Origin: JAKAGZ01 sp963748105
Lineage (GTDB): Bacteria > Bacteroidota > Ignavibacteria > Ignavibacteriales > Ignavibacteriaceae
NCBI GenBank assembly: GCA_963748105.1
Contig: CAVVHP010000011.1
Span: 310,001-374,000 of the forward strand
Length of the DNA: 64,000 bases
Reading direction: 5' to 3'
Of the stretch, positions 9,015-17,789 are shown in pieces (positions within the stretch are counted from its first letter, which is position 1; the number at the start of each line of letters is the position of its first letter). The notes under the pieces were generated by a model. That model saw only the letters and a program-made list of their open reading frames with translations. It did not search any database and had not been told where the DNA came from. Both the position numbers and the translations under genes were made by a program.

Positions 9015-9665
9015 ATGAAAAAACAACTTACTGAGAGACAACAGGAAATATTAACATTCATCGAACAATTCAGGGATGCTAACGGATATCCACCAACTTT
9101 AAGAGAAATTGGAAAGAAATTTCAAATTTCTTCCACATTCGGGGTTAAGCGGCATCTTGACGCACTTGTAAAAAAGGAATACCTGAATGTTGAAAGCAAT
9201 GCCAGCAGAGGAATTTCCTTTTTGAGGAACGATGAGCCTGAAACAGGGTATAATAGTATGGTTGAACAGAACAACGAGTTTAATAAAATACCGATAGTTG
9301 GTCGTGTTGCAGCCGGTTCCCCGATACTTGCAATTGAAAATATTGAAGGAAGTGTTGTTATTGATCCGACACTCATGAAAAAGACAGAAAACAGTTTTGC
9401 ATTACGTGTAAAAGGAGATAGTATGATTAATGCCGGAATATTTGAGAATGATCTGGTTATTGTAACTCCTAGGAAAGAAGCATTGAACGGTGAAATAGTT
9501 GTTGCAATGCTTGAAGACGAAGTGACGGTAAAAACATTTGAAAATAAAAACAAAAAAATACGTCTGATTCCAGCCAACGAAAAATATCAACCTATCGATA
9601 TTTCTGACAACAAAGAATTTGCGATTGTTGGTAAAGTTGTCGGTGTTGTCAGATGGCTAAATTAA
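9015..9665 (+). CDS. lexA: LexA repressor, SOS regulator
   Basis: A 216-residue LexA, the repressor of DNA-damage genes that cleaves itself when RecA filaments form. The N-terminal winged helix (1-70) begins MKKQLTERQQEIL, aligning with the E. coli start MKALTARQQEV. For that reason the ATG at 9015 is preferred over the in-frame TTG at 9003, which lies inside the operator. The cleavage site is VAAGSPILA (A100-G101), the nucleophile S136 is in VKGDSMINAG, and the general base K173 is in DEVTVKTFEN. All catalytic residues are present. The gene heads an operon with two small genes (gaps 13 and 19 bp) and is controlled by two flanking operator copies. Confidence 0.96.
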   Translation: MKKQLTERQQEILTFIEQFRDANGYPPTLREIGKKFQISSTFGVKRHLDALVKKEYLNVESNASRGISFLRNDEPETGYNSMVEQNNEFNKIPIVGRVAAGSPILAIENIEGSVVIDPTLMKKTENSFALRVKGDSMINAGIFENDLVIVTPRKEALNGEIVVAMLEDEVTVKTFENKNKKIRLIPANEKYQPIDISDNKEFAIVGKVVGVVRWLN

Positions 9666-9678
9666 AAGCGGAGTAATT

Positions 9679-9927
9679 ATGAAATCACAATTATTTTCAT
9701 ACGCAATTAGTAACAGGAATCAGGTAAAGTTTCTCTATTATATGGATGAAATCGTTTTGCATCCATATTACATAAGTAAAGAAAGAAACGGAAGAAAGGT
9801 TATTTACGGAAGAATGCCAAATTCAGCTGTCATTAGGAAATATGAACTTGGCAGAATTGCTAATCTAAAAGTTGTAAAAGCAATTAAATTCTCACCGATA
9901 ATTCCGTTAATGTCAAAAGTAAGTTGA
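9679..9927 (+). CDS. Small WYL-like domain protein in the lexA operon
   Basis: An 82-residue protein with no signal peptide or membrane segment. The pattern SYAISNRNQVKFLYYMDE, then LHPYYISKERNGRKVIYGR, then IRKYELGRIANLKVV resembles the beta-rich core of a stand-alone WYL domain (AI..R..v.i.Y, P..., R...l.RI..l). This is a pattern judgement, not a proven match. WYL domains in PafBC and DriD sense single-stranded DNA during DNA damage, which would suit the position 13 bp after lexA and under the same promoter. There is no DNA-binding domain attached, so it would work as a ligand sensor or a partner. Otherwise its function is unknown. Confidence 0.7.
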   Translation: MKSQLFSYAISNRNQVKFLYYMDEIVLHPYYISKERNGRKVIYGRMPNSAVIRKYELGRIANLKVVKAIKFSPIIPLMSKVS

Positions 9928-9946
9928 GTTGATGGAGGTTAATGTG

Positions 9947-10375
9947 ATGGAATATGATAAAAGAAGAAGCGTTGATTTGCTGGTGGAAAAATTCTGGAAA
10001 CAGGGGTACTTAACGGTAAGCAGAAAATTTGGGACTTATTTGCCGGAACCGGCAAAAGTAGGAGATTTTGAAATAGATATTATTGCCAGGTATAAAAAAA
10101 ATTATGCAATTGGTATTACTCTGACGGAAGATGATTTGAAAGATTCAAAAATACTTGAAAAGCTAACCTATCTTGCAACAAGGCAGACCAAATTTTCAAA
10201 TAAACGGGTATTATTGTTTGTCGGTGTTCCCAGTGAATTTTTCAAGATTGCTAAGGAATTAACCGATTTTATGGAGCATGATGCGAGAATAAATATCAGG
10301 TTATTTCCTATAGTAGAAAAAACCCTGCCTTCAAGCACAAAAAGAAAATCGAAAGAGCCCACTCTTTTTTCCTAA
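9947..10375 (+). CDS. Uncharacterised protein, possible PD-(D/E)XK-like fold, lexA operon
   Basis: 142 residues from the ATG at 9947, chosen because GGAGG (9934-9938) lies 8 bases upstream; TTG 9929 and ATG 9932 are in frame but lack a binding site. No family is recognised with certainty. The order helix (SVDLLVEKFWKQGYL), strand pair with acidic residues (VGDFEIDIIARYKKNYAIGI), helix, then RVLLFVGVP is what restriction-endonuclease-like folds show, but the usual K after the second acidic strand is not obvious, so it may be inactive or unrelated. The tail after about 120 is basic and probably disordered. It is the last gene of the lexA operon and ends at a good terminator, so it should be induced by DNA damage if LexA acts at the operators. 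Confidence 0.7.
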   Translation: MEYDKRRSVDLLVEKFWKQGYLTVSRKFGTYLPEPAKVGDFEIDIIARYKKNYAIGITLTEDDLKDSKILEKLTYLATRQTKFSNKRVLLFVGVPSEFFKIAKELTDFMEHDARINIRLFPIVEKTLPSSTKRKSKEPTLFS

Positions 10376-10394
10376 AAACAGATATTCTGGTAAA

Positions 10395-10430
10395 AAGGCG
10401 AATTAATTGATTTGATTCGCCTTATTTTTA
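10395..10430 (+). terminator. Rho-independent terminator of the lexA operon
   Basis: A 9-bp stem (AAGGCGAAT / ATTCGCCTT, 11-base loop) followed by ATTTTTA. Confidence 0.85.
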
Positions 10431-10531
10431 TGCTTTCCCTTTCAATTTTGCCTTTAATTCTTCTCTAACTATCCATAGATTTGATCCGGCTTTTAATAAA
10501 ATTTTCTATGGTCCAAGAGACATCGATTACC

Positions 10532-10560
10532 TTGACATTAAAGCCGGTTAGGGTTAATTT
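10532..10560 (+). promoter_or_regulatory. Promoter of the uppS-bamA block
   Basis: TTGACA (10532-10537), a 17-bp spacer and TAATTT (10555-10560), about 30 bp upstream of the uppS start. Confidence 0.65.
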
Positions 10561-10590
10561 TACACGCTTTATCAATTTTTAGGAACAAAG

Positions 10591-11412
10591 TTGAGTAGAA
10601 TTCAGTCGCAATCCGATGAGAAACTACAACAAGAATTAAAAAAATCCGGTGAAATTCCTTCCCATATTGCTATTATTATGGATGGTAACGGTAGATGGGC
10701 AAAAAAAAGAGGTCTTCCCCGGGTTGCCGGGCACAAACGTGGTGTTGATACAGTAAAAGAAATCACTGAAACTTGCGCTGAACTTGGCGTTAAATATTTA
10801 ACTCTTTATACATTTTCTACGGAGAATTGGAAGAGACCAAAAGAAGAAGTTTCAACCCTGATGAGATTGTTGCTTAGAAGTTTAAGAGAAAGAGTCGGTG
10901 AATTAAATGATAATAACATTAAGCTGACTACAATTGGTGATGTTCAGTCTCTCCCTCAGGAAGTTCAGGATGAACTTTTTGATGCGATTGATAAAACAAA
11001 GAATAACACAAGAATGACTTTGAACCTTGCTCTCAGCTATAGTGGAAGATGGGAGCTTCTCGAAGCAATAAAAAAAATAACCCGACAAGTATCAGAAGGG
11101 GAATTATCTCCAAAAGATATAAATGAAAAGTGTGTTGCTGACCACTTAACAACTAAAAATATTCCTGATCCTGATCTTCTAATTAGGACAAGTGGCGAAT
11201 TCAGAGTTAGTAATTTTTTGCTTTGGCAAATAGCCTACTCTGAATTTTATATTTCTGATGTTTTTTGGCCCGATTTCGGAAGAAAAGAACTTTATGAGGC
11301 TGTGAAAAGTTTTCAAAAAAGAGAAAGAAGATTTGGAAAAGTTAGTGATCAACTTAAAAAGAATGACAAAGGCTTAAAGAATGCTGCAAACCTCCCCAAA
11401 GAAACTGTTTAA
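10591..11412 (+). CDS. uppS: Undecaprenyl diphosphate synthase (cis-prenyltransferase)
   Basis: A 273-residue enzyme that condenses isopentenyl units onto farnesyl diphosphate to give C55-PP, the lipid carrier for peptidoglycan and O-antigen. IAIIMDGNGRWAKKRG (27-41) contains catalytic Asp31. The C-terminal signature is RTSGEFRVSNFLLWQIAYSE followed by DVFWPDF. TTG is the start, preceded by AGGAACA. The first 20 residues are a charged extension not needed by the fold. Its end overlaps bamA by 32 bp, so the two are co-transcribed, linking carrier lipid supply to outer-membrane assembly. Confidence 0.96.
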   Translation: MSRIQSQSDEKLQQELKKSGEIPSHIAIIMDGNGRWAKKRGLPRVAGHKRGVDTVKEITETCAELGVKYLTLYTFSTENWKRPKEEVSTLMRLLLRSLRERVGELNDNNIKLTTIGDVQSLPQEVQDELFDAIDKTKNNTRMTLNLALSYSGRWELLEAIKKITRQVSEGELSPKDINEKCVADHLTTKNIPDPDLLIRTSGEFRVSNFLLWQIAYSEFYISDVFWPDFGRKELYEAVKSFQKRERRFGKVSDQLKKNDKGLKNAANLPKETV

Positions 11413-13885
11413 ATATTTACTTCTTATTACGCTGGTGTTATGTGTATCCGACTTAACTTTTTCACAGAATTCTAAAACAAGCTATAAGATATTAGGTGTT
11501 TCCGTGCAGGGTAATAAATCTGCGGATGCAAATACTATTATTGCTAATAGTGGTCTTAAGGTCGGTGATGAAATTCAAATACCCGGCGACCAGACTCTTA
11601 ATGCTATCAGACAATTATGGGCGCTCAATATTTTTTCAAATATTGAGATAGAGATTGATAAACAAGTAAATGATGGTGTCTTTCTTTTAATAAATGTAAA
11701 AGAATATCCAAGATTTGAAAAGCTCGTTTTCTCTGGTAATGATGAAATAAGTGACGATAAGTTAGAAGAAAATTCAACTTTTATCAGAGGACAGATATTA
11801 AAACCTCAGGAAGTAGCCAGGTTAAAAGAAACCTATATTAAAATGTATAATGATGAAGGTTATTTGAATTCAGTTGTAAAACCTGAATACTTTACATATT
11901 TCAGTGCCGATACAACAGATGATGAAATAATTGTTACCTGGCACAATGAAAAAGATCTTTCTGATGAATATAAATTAAGTTATACGCGAAGTGATTATAC
12001 CTTTACGGATCTTATCCCAAAGATAAAGGACAGGATTTTATTAAAGTTTGATTTTAAAGAAAATGATCCTACCACTGTAAGAGGTGTCCAATTTGTTGGA
12101 AATAAGAAATTCGACGATGGTGATTTAGAAGGTGAAATGGACGAGATACACATTGCTAAGTGGTGGAAATTCTGGCAGGGCTCGCAATTTGATCCTGATA
12201 AACTGAAGAAGGATGAGAAAAACATTGTAAAGTTCTATCAGAAGAACGGTTACAGAGATGCCGAGGTTTTATCAGATACTTTACTCTATTCAAACAATAA
12301 GAATGATGTTGTTGTTCAGATAAAAGTTTATGAAGGTCCTCAATACCATATTAGAAATATTAAATGGGAAGGTAATACTGTATTTACTGATGATGAATTA
12401 AATCAACGTTTAGATTTTGTTAAAGGTGACATTTATAATTACGAAAAATTGGAACAAAACCTTCATGGGAACGAGCAGCAATCTGATGTTTCCTCACTTT
12501 ATCTTGATAACGGATATCTTACTTTTAACCTTATAACTAATGAAGAAAGAGTTCCCGGTGATTCGATTGATCTCGACCTTAAGGTTTCTGAAAAGAACCA
12601 GTTCAAAATTGGAAGAGTTAATATAGTTGGTAATGACAAAACTATGGATAAAGTTATTAGAAGAGAGCTCTATACAATTCCCGGTGATTATTTTAATCGT
12701 GGTCTGTTGCTAAGAAGTATTCAGCAGGTGGCTAATCTAAAATATTTTAATGTGGAAAAACTTTATGGCCCGCAAGGAATTTCAACAGCCTTACCAAATG
12801 ACAGCACTGTAGATGTATCTTTCAGAGTAGAGGAAAAATCAAGTGACTTTTTAAATGCTTCTGTTGGATACAGTGGAGCTTTTGGATTCAGTGGGGCTGT
12901 AGGAGTAACACTTACTAATTTTGCATTATCTAATCCATTTCAGCTTGGCGGCGGGCAGGTGTTGAGTTTTAACTGGCAGTTTGGAGTTGGAAGTGTTTAC
13001 CGAACATTCTCTGTTGGATTTACCGAACCATGGCTTATGAATACTCCAACTCTTGTTGGTTTCCAGGTTTTTGATACCAGACAACAATTTGTATATGATT
13101 TACGTCAAACAGGTGGAACTATAACAATAGGCCGCCGTTTAAAATGGCCTGATGATTTCTTTAATGTTTCAGGATTGTTTAGATTTCAGAGAAATAATGT
13201 TATTTACGGTGGAAACTATTATGCGGAAGGTTTAACTAACGAGTTTACTTTAGGCGCAACTATTACAAGAAAAAACATAGATAATCCTGTATTTCCATCT
13301 CAGGGATCAAACGTTTCACTGAACGCGCAAATTTCGGGCGGACCTATTTTGCCTGGTAATGTAGACTATTATAAGATAAATTTTAAATCAGAATGGTATA
13401 GAAGATTATTCGGATCAAACAGGTTTACATTGTATTCGGTTGCTGAATTTGGATATTTGAAGGAACTTAAAGCCGGTACACAAGTAAACCCATTTGAATA
13501 TTTCTTTATGGGTGGTAATGGTTTAGTAATTGCTACTACACCGTTACGTGGATATGAAGACAGATCTATCGGTCAGAAAGATGCTAATGGTAATGTACTG
13601 GGCGGTAGAGTAATGACAAGATATACGGCAGAACTTCGAGTTGCCGTAACGCTTGAACCTGTCCCGTTTTATTTGTTGGCTTTTGCCGAGGCAGGAAATG
13701 TATATCCGAATATTGAAAAAACAGATCCGTTTGATCTGAGAAGATCTGCAGGGTTTGGTGCCAGGATGATGATTAATCCTGTTGGATTAATCGGATTTGA
13801 TCTTGGTTATGGCTTTGACAGGCCCATTGTTGATGGGTCACAACCGAAATGGACATTCCATTTCCAATTTGGTAAGGGATTTTAA
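11381..13885 (+). CDS. bamA: BamA, outer-membrane protein assembly factor
   Basis: An 834-residue Omp85 protein that folds and inserts beta-barrels into the outer membrane. It has a signal peptide (hydrophobic KYLLLITLVLCVSDLTFSQ, cut near 29), then five POTRA-like repeats (for example YKILGVSVQGNKSADANTII, FEKLVFSGNDEISDDKLEE, TVRGVQFVGNKKFDDGDLEG, YHIRNIKWEGNTVFTDDELN, FKIGRVNIVGNDKTMDKVI). The C-terminal barrel runs from about 485. RGYEDRSIG near 725 is the conserved lid-loop (R/G)GY element, and the protein ends in F, as barrel proteins do. It is followed by two OmpH/Skp chaperone genes, the usual neighbourhood. Confidence 0.95.
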   Translation: MLQTSPKKLFKYLLLITLVLCVSDLTFSQNSKTSYKILGVSVQGNKSADANTIIANSGLKVGDEIQIPGDQTLNAIRQLWALNIFSNIEIEIDKQVNDGVFLLINVKEYPRFEKLVFSGNDEISDDKLEENSTFIRGQILKPQEVARLKETYIKMYNDEGYLNSVVKPEYFTYFSADTTDDEIIVTWHNEKDLSDEYKLSYTRSDYTFTDLIPKIKDRILLKFDFKENDPTTVRGVQFVGNKKFDDGDLEGEMDEIHIAKWWKFWQGSQFDPDKLKKDEKNIVKFYQKNGYRDAEVLSDTLLYSNNKNDVVVQIKVYEGPQYHIRNIKWEGNTVFTDDELNQRLDFVKGDIYNYEKLEQNLHGNEQQSDVSSLYLDNGYLTFNLITNEERVPGDSIDLDLKVSEKNQFKIGRVNIVGNDKTMDKVIRRELYTIPGDYFNRGLLLRSIQQVANLKYFNVEKLYGPQGISTALPNDSTVDVSFRVEEKSSDFLNASVGYSGAFGFSGAVGVTLTNFALSNPFQLGGGQVLSFNWQFGVGSVYRTFSVGFTEPWLMNTPTLVGFQVFDTRQQFVYDLRQTGGTITIGRRLKWPDDFFNVSGLFRFQRNNVIYGGNYYAEGLTNEFTLGATITRKNIDNPVFPSQGSNVSLNAQISGGPILPGNVDYYKINFKSEWYRRLFGSNRFTLYSVAEFGYLKELKAGTQVNPFEYFFMGGNGLVIATTPLRGYEDRSIGQKDANGNVLGGRVMTRYTAELRVAVTLEPVPFYLLAFAEAGNVYPNIEKTDPFDLRRSAGFGARMMINPVGLIGFDLGYGFDRPIVDGSQPKWTFHFQFGKGF

Positions 13886-13924
13886 GTAACCATATAATTA
13901 AATAATTAAATAAAGGAAAGAGTA

Positions 13925-14461
13925 GTGAAAAAGTATCTTTTAATTTTTACTGCAGTAATTCTTAGCTGCAATTTAATGTTTGCGCAAACATCAAATTTAA
14001 AAATCGGTTATGTTGATTCACAAGTAATATTAGCTCAGTATCCTGCTGCAATCAAAGCACAGGGCGATCTTGATGCCTTGACAAACAAATGGGGAGCTCA
14101 CATAGACACCCTCACTACTGAATTGCAGAAAGCATACCAGGATTATCAGAAAAAAGCCAAAACCATGCCCGAAGACAAACAGCTCGCATCTCAGCAGCAG
14201 CTCTTACAGCAACAACAGGCTATTGATAATTATAAGAAAGCAAAATTTGGTCAGCCAAATGGAGAAATTTATAAAAAGAACGAAGAGATATTTGGCCCGG
14301 TAAAAGCCCAGGTTTACCAGGCAATTGAAAAAGTTGCTAAAGAAGAAGGGATGACATACGTTCTTGATAAATCTGGTGATGCGGTTGTTCTTTATGCTGA
14401 CTCAGCTTTTGATATTACGTATAAAGTGTTGGATAGCCTGAAACGCGGTACAACAAAGTAA
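13925..14461 (+). CDS. OmpH/Skp-family periplasmic chaperone, first copy
   Basis: A 178-residue secreted protein with a cleavable signal peptide (about 21 residues ending MFAQ). LKIGYVDSQVILAQYPAA is the family opening. The long central part (about 50-125), rich in Q, K and E, forms the coiled-coil tentacles that cage unfolded outer-membrane proteins, and the closing strand is MTYVLDKSGDAVVLYAD. GTG start with AAAGGAAAGAG just upstream. It lies 39 bp after bamA, in the expected chaperone position. It is clearly diverged from the second copy 200 bp downstream. Confidence 0.9.
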   Translation: MKKYLLIFTAVILSCNLMFAQTSNLKIGYVDSQVILAQYPAAIKAQGDLDALTNKWGAHIDTLTTELQKAYQDYQKKAKTMPEDKQLASQQQLLQQQQAIDNYKKAKFGQPNGEIYKKNEEIFGPVKAQVYQAIEKVAKEEGMTYVLDKSGDAVVLYADSAFDITYKVLDSLKRGTTK

Positions 14462-14504
14462 AATTGCTTTGATGAGTTTTCTTATTTTTAAGCAATGATA
14501 AAAT

Positions 14505-14587
14505 AATTATTGATTCCCTGCTGTTAATTGTTAGTTTTTTGTTATGAATTTTTGGTAAAATTTGTAAAAAGCAGGGTATCAATAATT
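14505..14587. repeat. 18-bp inverted repeat between the two ompH genes
   Basis: AATTATTGATTCCCTGCT (14505-14522) and AGCAGGGTATCAATAATT (14570-14587) are complementary at 17 of 18 positions and are separated by 47 AT-rich bases. No U-tract follows directly, so it is not a classical terminator. A weaker hairpin (ATTGCTT / AAGCAAT, 14463-14496) lies just upstream. Confidence 0.6.
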
Positions 14588-14665
14588 TATTATTTTAAAC
14601 TGGCGCGCTGTTTTCTCTAAGATTTAATAATTTGAGACTGGTCTTTTTTAATCGCGGGAGTACAG

Positions 14666-15184
14666 ATGAAAAAAATATTTTTATTCCTTTCACTAACTTT
14701 TCTTTTCCCCTCTGCCATATCCTTTGCGCAACTTAAAATTGGTTTTGTTGATTCAAAGACTGTTCTGGATAAACTTCCTGATGCTAAAGACGCACAACAA
14801 AAGCTTGATACTTACATAAGGGAATGGCATAGTGAGCTTTCTAAAATGGAAGGTGAATTAAATGCAAAAAAAAATGAGCTTGATAGAAGAAAACTCATAA
14901 TGACTGCTCAAACCAAAGGCATTATGGAGAAGGAAATAGAAGATCTTCAGAAACAAATAGATGAGTACAGGAACAAAAAGTTTGGTACAAGAGGGGAGCT
15001 TTATCAAAAGCAGGATGAATTAATGAGACCGATACAGAATAAAGTTTATAGCGTTATTAAAGAAATTGCTAATGAAGAGGACCTGGATTTTGTTTTTGAT
15101 AGGAGTAGCGACGTTACATTGCTTTTTGCAAAAGAGCAGTACGATATTACTCCGCTCGTAATGGAAAAATTAAAATTAAATTAA
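14666..15184 (+). CDS. OmpH/Skp-family periplasmic chaperone, second copy
   Basis: A 172-residue paralogue of the preceding chaperone. Signal peptide of about 21 residues ending SFAQ, then LKIGFVDSKTVLDKLPDAKD, a charged helical hairpin (about 45-115) and the closing strand LDFVFDRSSDVTLLFAK. The ATG lies after CGGGAGTACAG, a good binding site. It is 9 bp upstream of lpxD and so probably shares its transcript. Two Skp-like genes after bamA are common in the Bacteroidota/Chlorobi group. Confidence 0.9.
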   Translation: MKKIFLFLSLTFLFPSAISFAQLKIGFVDSKTVLDKLPDAKDAQQKLDTYIREWHSELSKMEGELNAKKNELDRRKLIMTAQTKGIMEKEIEDLQKQIDEYRNKKFGTRGELYQKQDELMRPIQNKVYSVIKEIANEEDLDFVFDRSSDVTLLFAKEQYDITPLVMEKLKLN

Positions 15185-15193
15185 AAAATTATA

Positions 15194-16243
15194 ATGAAAA
15201 TCGGAATCCAGGAAATAGCAAAGCTTGTTAATGGTAAATTAACCGGCAACGGGGAAGTCTCAGTAAGTAATCTTGCAAGAATTGATGAAGCCAAAAAAGG
15301 TGACCTGACTTTTCTTTATCTGCCGGCCTATGAAAAATTTTTCCCTTCAACAGAAGCTTCTGCCATAATTGTAAAAAAGGGCTTTGAAAAATCCAGAAGC
15401 GATTTGACATATATTGAAGTGGATCATCCTGAAAAAGTATTTTTTGAATTGCTGAGAACATATTTTTCCCCGGATTTTCCGCTTGAAGGAATTGATTCTA
15501 CCGCATTTGTTCATCCAGATGCGCAGTTGGGCGAAAATGTTGCACTTGGTAAAAATGTTGTCATTTCTGCCGGATGTAAAATAGGCAGTAATTCTAAGAT
15601 ATTTCATAATACTGTTTTACTGGAAGGAATTGAAATAGGTGAAGGCGCATTAATTTTTCAGAATGTAAGTATAAGAGAAAAGTGTAAGCTTGGCGAACAT
15701 GTTATAATTCATCCCGGAACTGTTATTGGCTCAGATGGTTTTGGATTTAATCCTGATGAAAAGGGAGTATTTCATAAAATTCCGCAAATAGGAAATGTAG
15801 AAATTGAAGATGATGTTGAAATAGGATCTAATGTTTCAATTGACAGAGCAGCAATGGGCTCAACAATTATTAAGCGGGGTGTAAAAATTGATAACCTTGT
15901 TCAAATTGCTCACAATGTTTTTGTAGGTGAAAATACCGTAATCTCATCTCAGTCAGGAATTTCAGGAAGCACAAAAATTGGAAAAAATTGTATCTTAGCT
16001 GGACAAGTCGGTCTTGTCGGGCACATAGAAATTGCAGATAATTCAATTTTGATGGCTCAATCGGGAATTTCTAAATCAGTCAAGAAATCAGGAAAATATT
16101 TTGGATCTCCTGCTAAAGAATTAAGTACTGCTTTGAGGCTTGAAGCCCATTTAAGAAATCTACCCGATTACGCGGAGAGAATTAAGGAACTGGAAAATCA
16201 GGTTAAATCTCTTCTAAAAAAGCTGGAAAAGAAGGATTCGTAG
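15194..16243 (+). CDS. lpxD: UDP-3-O-acylglucosamine N-acyltransferase
   Basis: A 349-residue enzyme of lipid A synthesis that adds the second acyl chain to UDP-3-O-acyl-glucosamine, using acyl-ACP. The N-terminal uridine-binding domain (1-95) contains DLTFLYLPAYEKFF. A left-handed beta-helix of hexapeptide repeats follows (IGSNSKIFHNTVLL, IGEGALIFQNVSI). IAHNVFVGENTVISSQSGIS includes the catalytic-type His, and GSDGFGFNPDEKGVFHKIPQ is a strong LpxD signature. A C-terminal helix (about 315-349) is charged. It follows the second ompH gene, as in E. coli (skp-lpxD). Confidence 0.96.
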   Translation: MKIGIQEIAKLVNGKLTGNGEVSVSNLARIDEAKKGDLTFLYLPAYEKFFPSTEASAIIVKKGFEKSRSDLTYIEVDHPEKVFFELLRTYFSPDFPLEGIDSTAFVHPDAQLGENVALGKNVVISAGCKIGSNSKIFHNTVLLEGIEIGEGALIFQNVSIREKCKLGEHVIIHPGTVIGSDGFGFNPDEKGVFHKIPQIGNVEIEDDVEIGSNVSIDRAAMGSTIIKRGVKIDNLVQIAHNVFVGENTVISSQSGISGSTKIGKNCILAGQVGLVGHIEIADNSILMAQSGISKSVKKSGKYFGSPAKELSTALRLEAHLRNLPDYAERIKELENQVKSLLKKLEKKDS

Positions 16244-16369
16244 TTTACCATATCAGTTTTCTCTTACTTACCTATAATTAAGTTTATTGTATTTCAGGGC
16301 TCATCTTACTATTTTGAAAATCAATTTCCCTTTTATTCTTTTATTTTGATAATAAATTTAGGTTAATAA

Positions 16370-17782
16370 ATGATAGAATCGCAAAGAACTATAGGCAGTG
16401 AAGTTTCGATATCTGGGATTGGACTACATACGGGTACTTCTTGTAATATGACATTCAAACCGGCGCCGGAGAATTATGGAATAAAATTTGTTCGTGTGGA
16501 TTTGCCTGACAGGCCGGAAATTCCAGCAAATGCTGACTTTGTTGTTGATGTTTCACGCGGTACAACTTTGGCGGTTGGAGACGCAAAAGTTCACACTGTT
16601 GAACACGTTCTGGCTGCTGTAGTCGGATTTCAAATTGATAACTTAATTATTGAGCTTGATGGTATTGAGCCACCTGTAGGTGATGGTAGTGCTTTGCCAT
16701 ATGTTAATGCTTTAAGAAAAGCAAAATTTGTTCAACAGGAGGCTCCTAAAGATTATTTGATAATAGATGAAACTGTAATGTATCACAATGAAGAACAGCA
16801 AATAGATATAGTTGCTCTTCCTTTAGACAGTTACAGGATGACAGTAATGGTTGATTATCAAAACCCGGCACTCGGAAGTCAGCATACCGGTTTGTTTGAC
16901 CTTGAAAAAGAATTTGTAGAGGAATTTGCTCCGGCAAGAACTTTTTGCTTTTTGAGTGAAGTTGAAAATCTTGCTAATGTAGGTTTAATTAAAGGTGGTG
17001 ATATTGATAACGCAGTTGTGATAGTTGATCACAATTTAAATGATGATGAACTTGGTGCTTTAAGAAAGAAATTAGGTGTGAAAGAAAAAGTTACTATTGG
17101 GGCTAATGGAATTTTAAATAATAAGGAATTAAGATTTAAGAATGAACCGGTTCGCCACAAACTACTCGACCTTCTTGGCGATCTGGCTTTGATTGGGGCT
17201 CCCATAAAAGCTCAGGTTTTGGCAGCTCGCCCCGGTCATAGAGCTAACGTAGAATTCGCAAAACAGATCAGGAAACTTTATCATCAGAAAAAACTAGTTA
17301 AGAAATTCCAGTTTGTAAAAAAAGAAGGTATTGTCTTTGATATTAATGCAATTCAAAGGATACTGCCCCACAGGTATCCATTCCTGCTAGTTGATAAAAT
17401 TGTACATCTTGAACTTGATAAAAAGGTAATTGGGGTAAAATCTGTAACATCAAACGAACCTTTTTTCCCGGGGCATTTCCCGGGACAACCGATAATGCCC
17501 GGAGTTTTAATTATTGAATCAATGGCACAAACAGGAGGAGTTCTTCTTCTTAATGCTTTTCCAAATCCTGAAGAAAAACTTGTCTACTTTATGCAAATCA
17601 ATAATGCCAAGTTTAGAAAACCAGTTGTTCCGGGCGATCAATTATTTCTTGAGATTGAATTAACAAACAAAAAGAGCAAAGTTGTAATGATGAGCGGCAA
17701 AGCTTTTGTTAATGAAACTCTTGTAGCTGAAGCTGACTTTATGGCAGCGATAGTAGATAAAGAAACTAATAAGGAAGAATAA
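16370..17782 (+). CDS. lpxC-fabZ: Fused LpxC deacetylase / FabZ dehydratase
   Basis: A 470-residue bifunctional protein. Residues 1 to about 310 are LpxC, the zinc enzyme that commits UDP-acyl-GlcNAc to lipid A: zinc ligands H79 in HTVEHVLAA (with E78) and H263/D267 in RHKLLDLLGDLAL, and catalytic H290 in GHRAN. Residues about 325-470 are FabZ, (3R)-hydroxyacyl-ACP dehydratase: ILPHRYPFLLVDKI, then catalytic H369 and E383 in FFPGHFPGQPIMPGVLIIES. This fusion is established in the Bacteroidota/Chlorobi group and couples the two enzymes that compete for hydroxyacyl-ACP. All catalytic residues of both halves are present. A 126-bp gap upstream suggests its own promoter. Confidence 0.97.
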   Translation: MIESQRTIGSEVSISGIGLHTGTSCNMTFKPAPENYGIKFVRVDLPDRPEIPANADFVVDVSRGTTLAVGDAKVHTVEHVLAAVVGFQIDNLIIELDGIEPPVGDGSALPYVNALRKAKFVQQEAPKDYLIIDETVMYHNEEQQIDIVALPLDSYRMTVMVDYQNPALGSQHTGLFDLEKEFVEEFAPARTFCFLSEVENLANVGLIKGGDIDNAVVIVDHNLNDDELGALRKKLGVKEKVTIGANGILNNKELRFKNEPVRHKLLDLLGDLALIGAPIKAQVLAARPGHRANVEFAKQIRKLYHQKKLVKKFQFVKKEGIVFDINAIQRILPHRYPFLLVDKIVHLELDKKVIGVKSVTSNEPFFPGHFPGQPIMPGVLIIESMAQTGGVLLLNAFPNPEEKLVYFMQINNAKFRKPVVPGDQLFLEIELTNKKSKVVMMSGKAFVNETLVAEADFMAAIVDKETNKEE

Positions 17783-17789
17783 AATTAAA

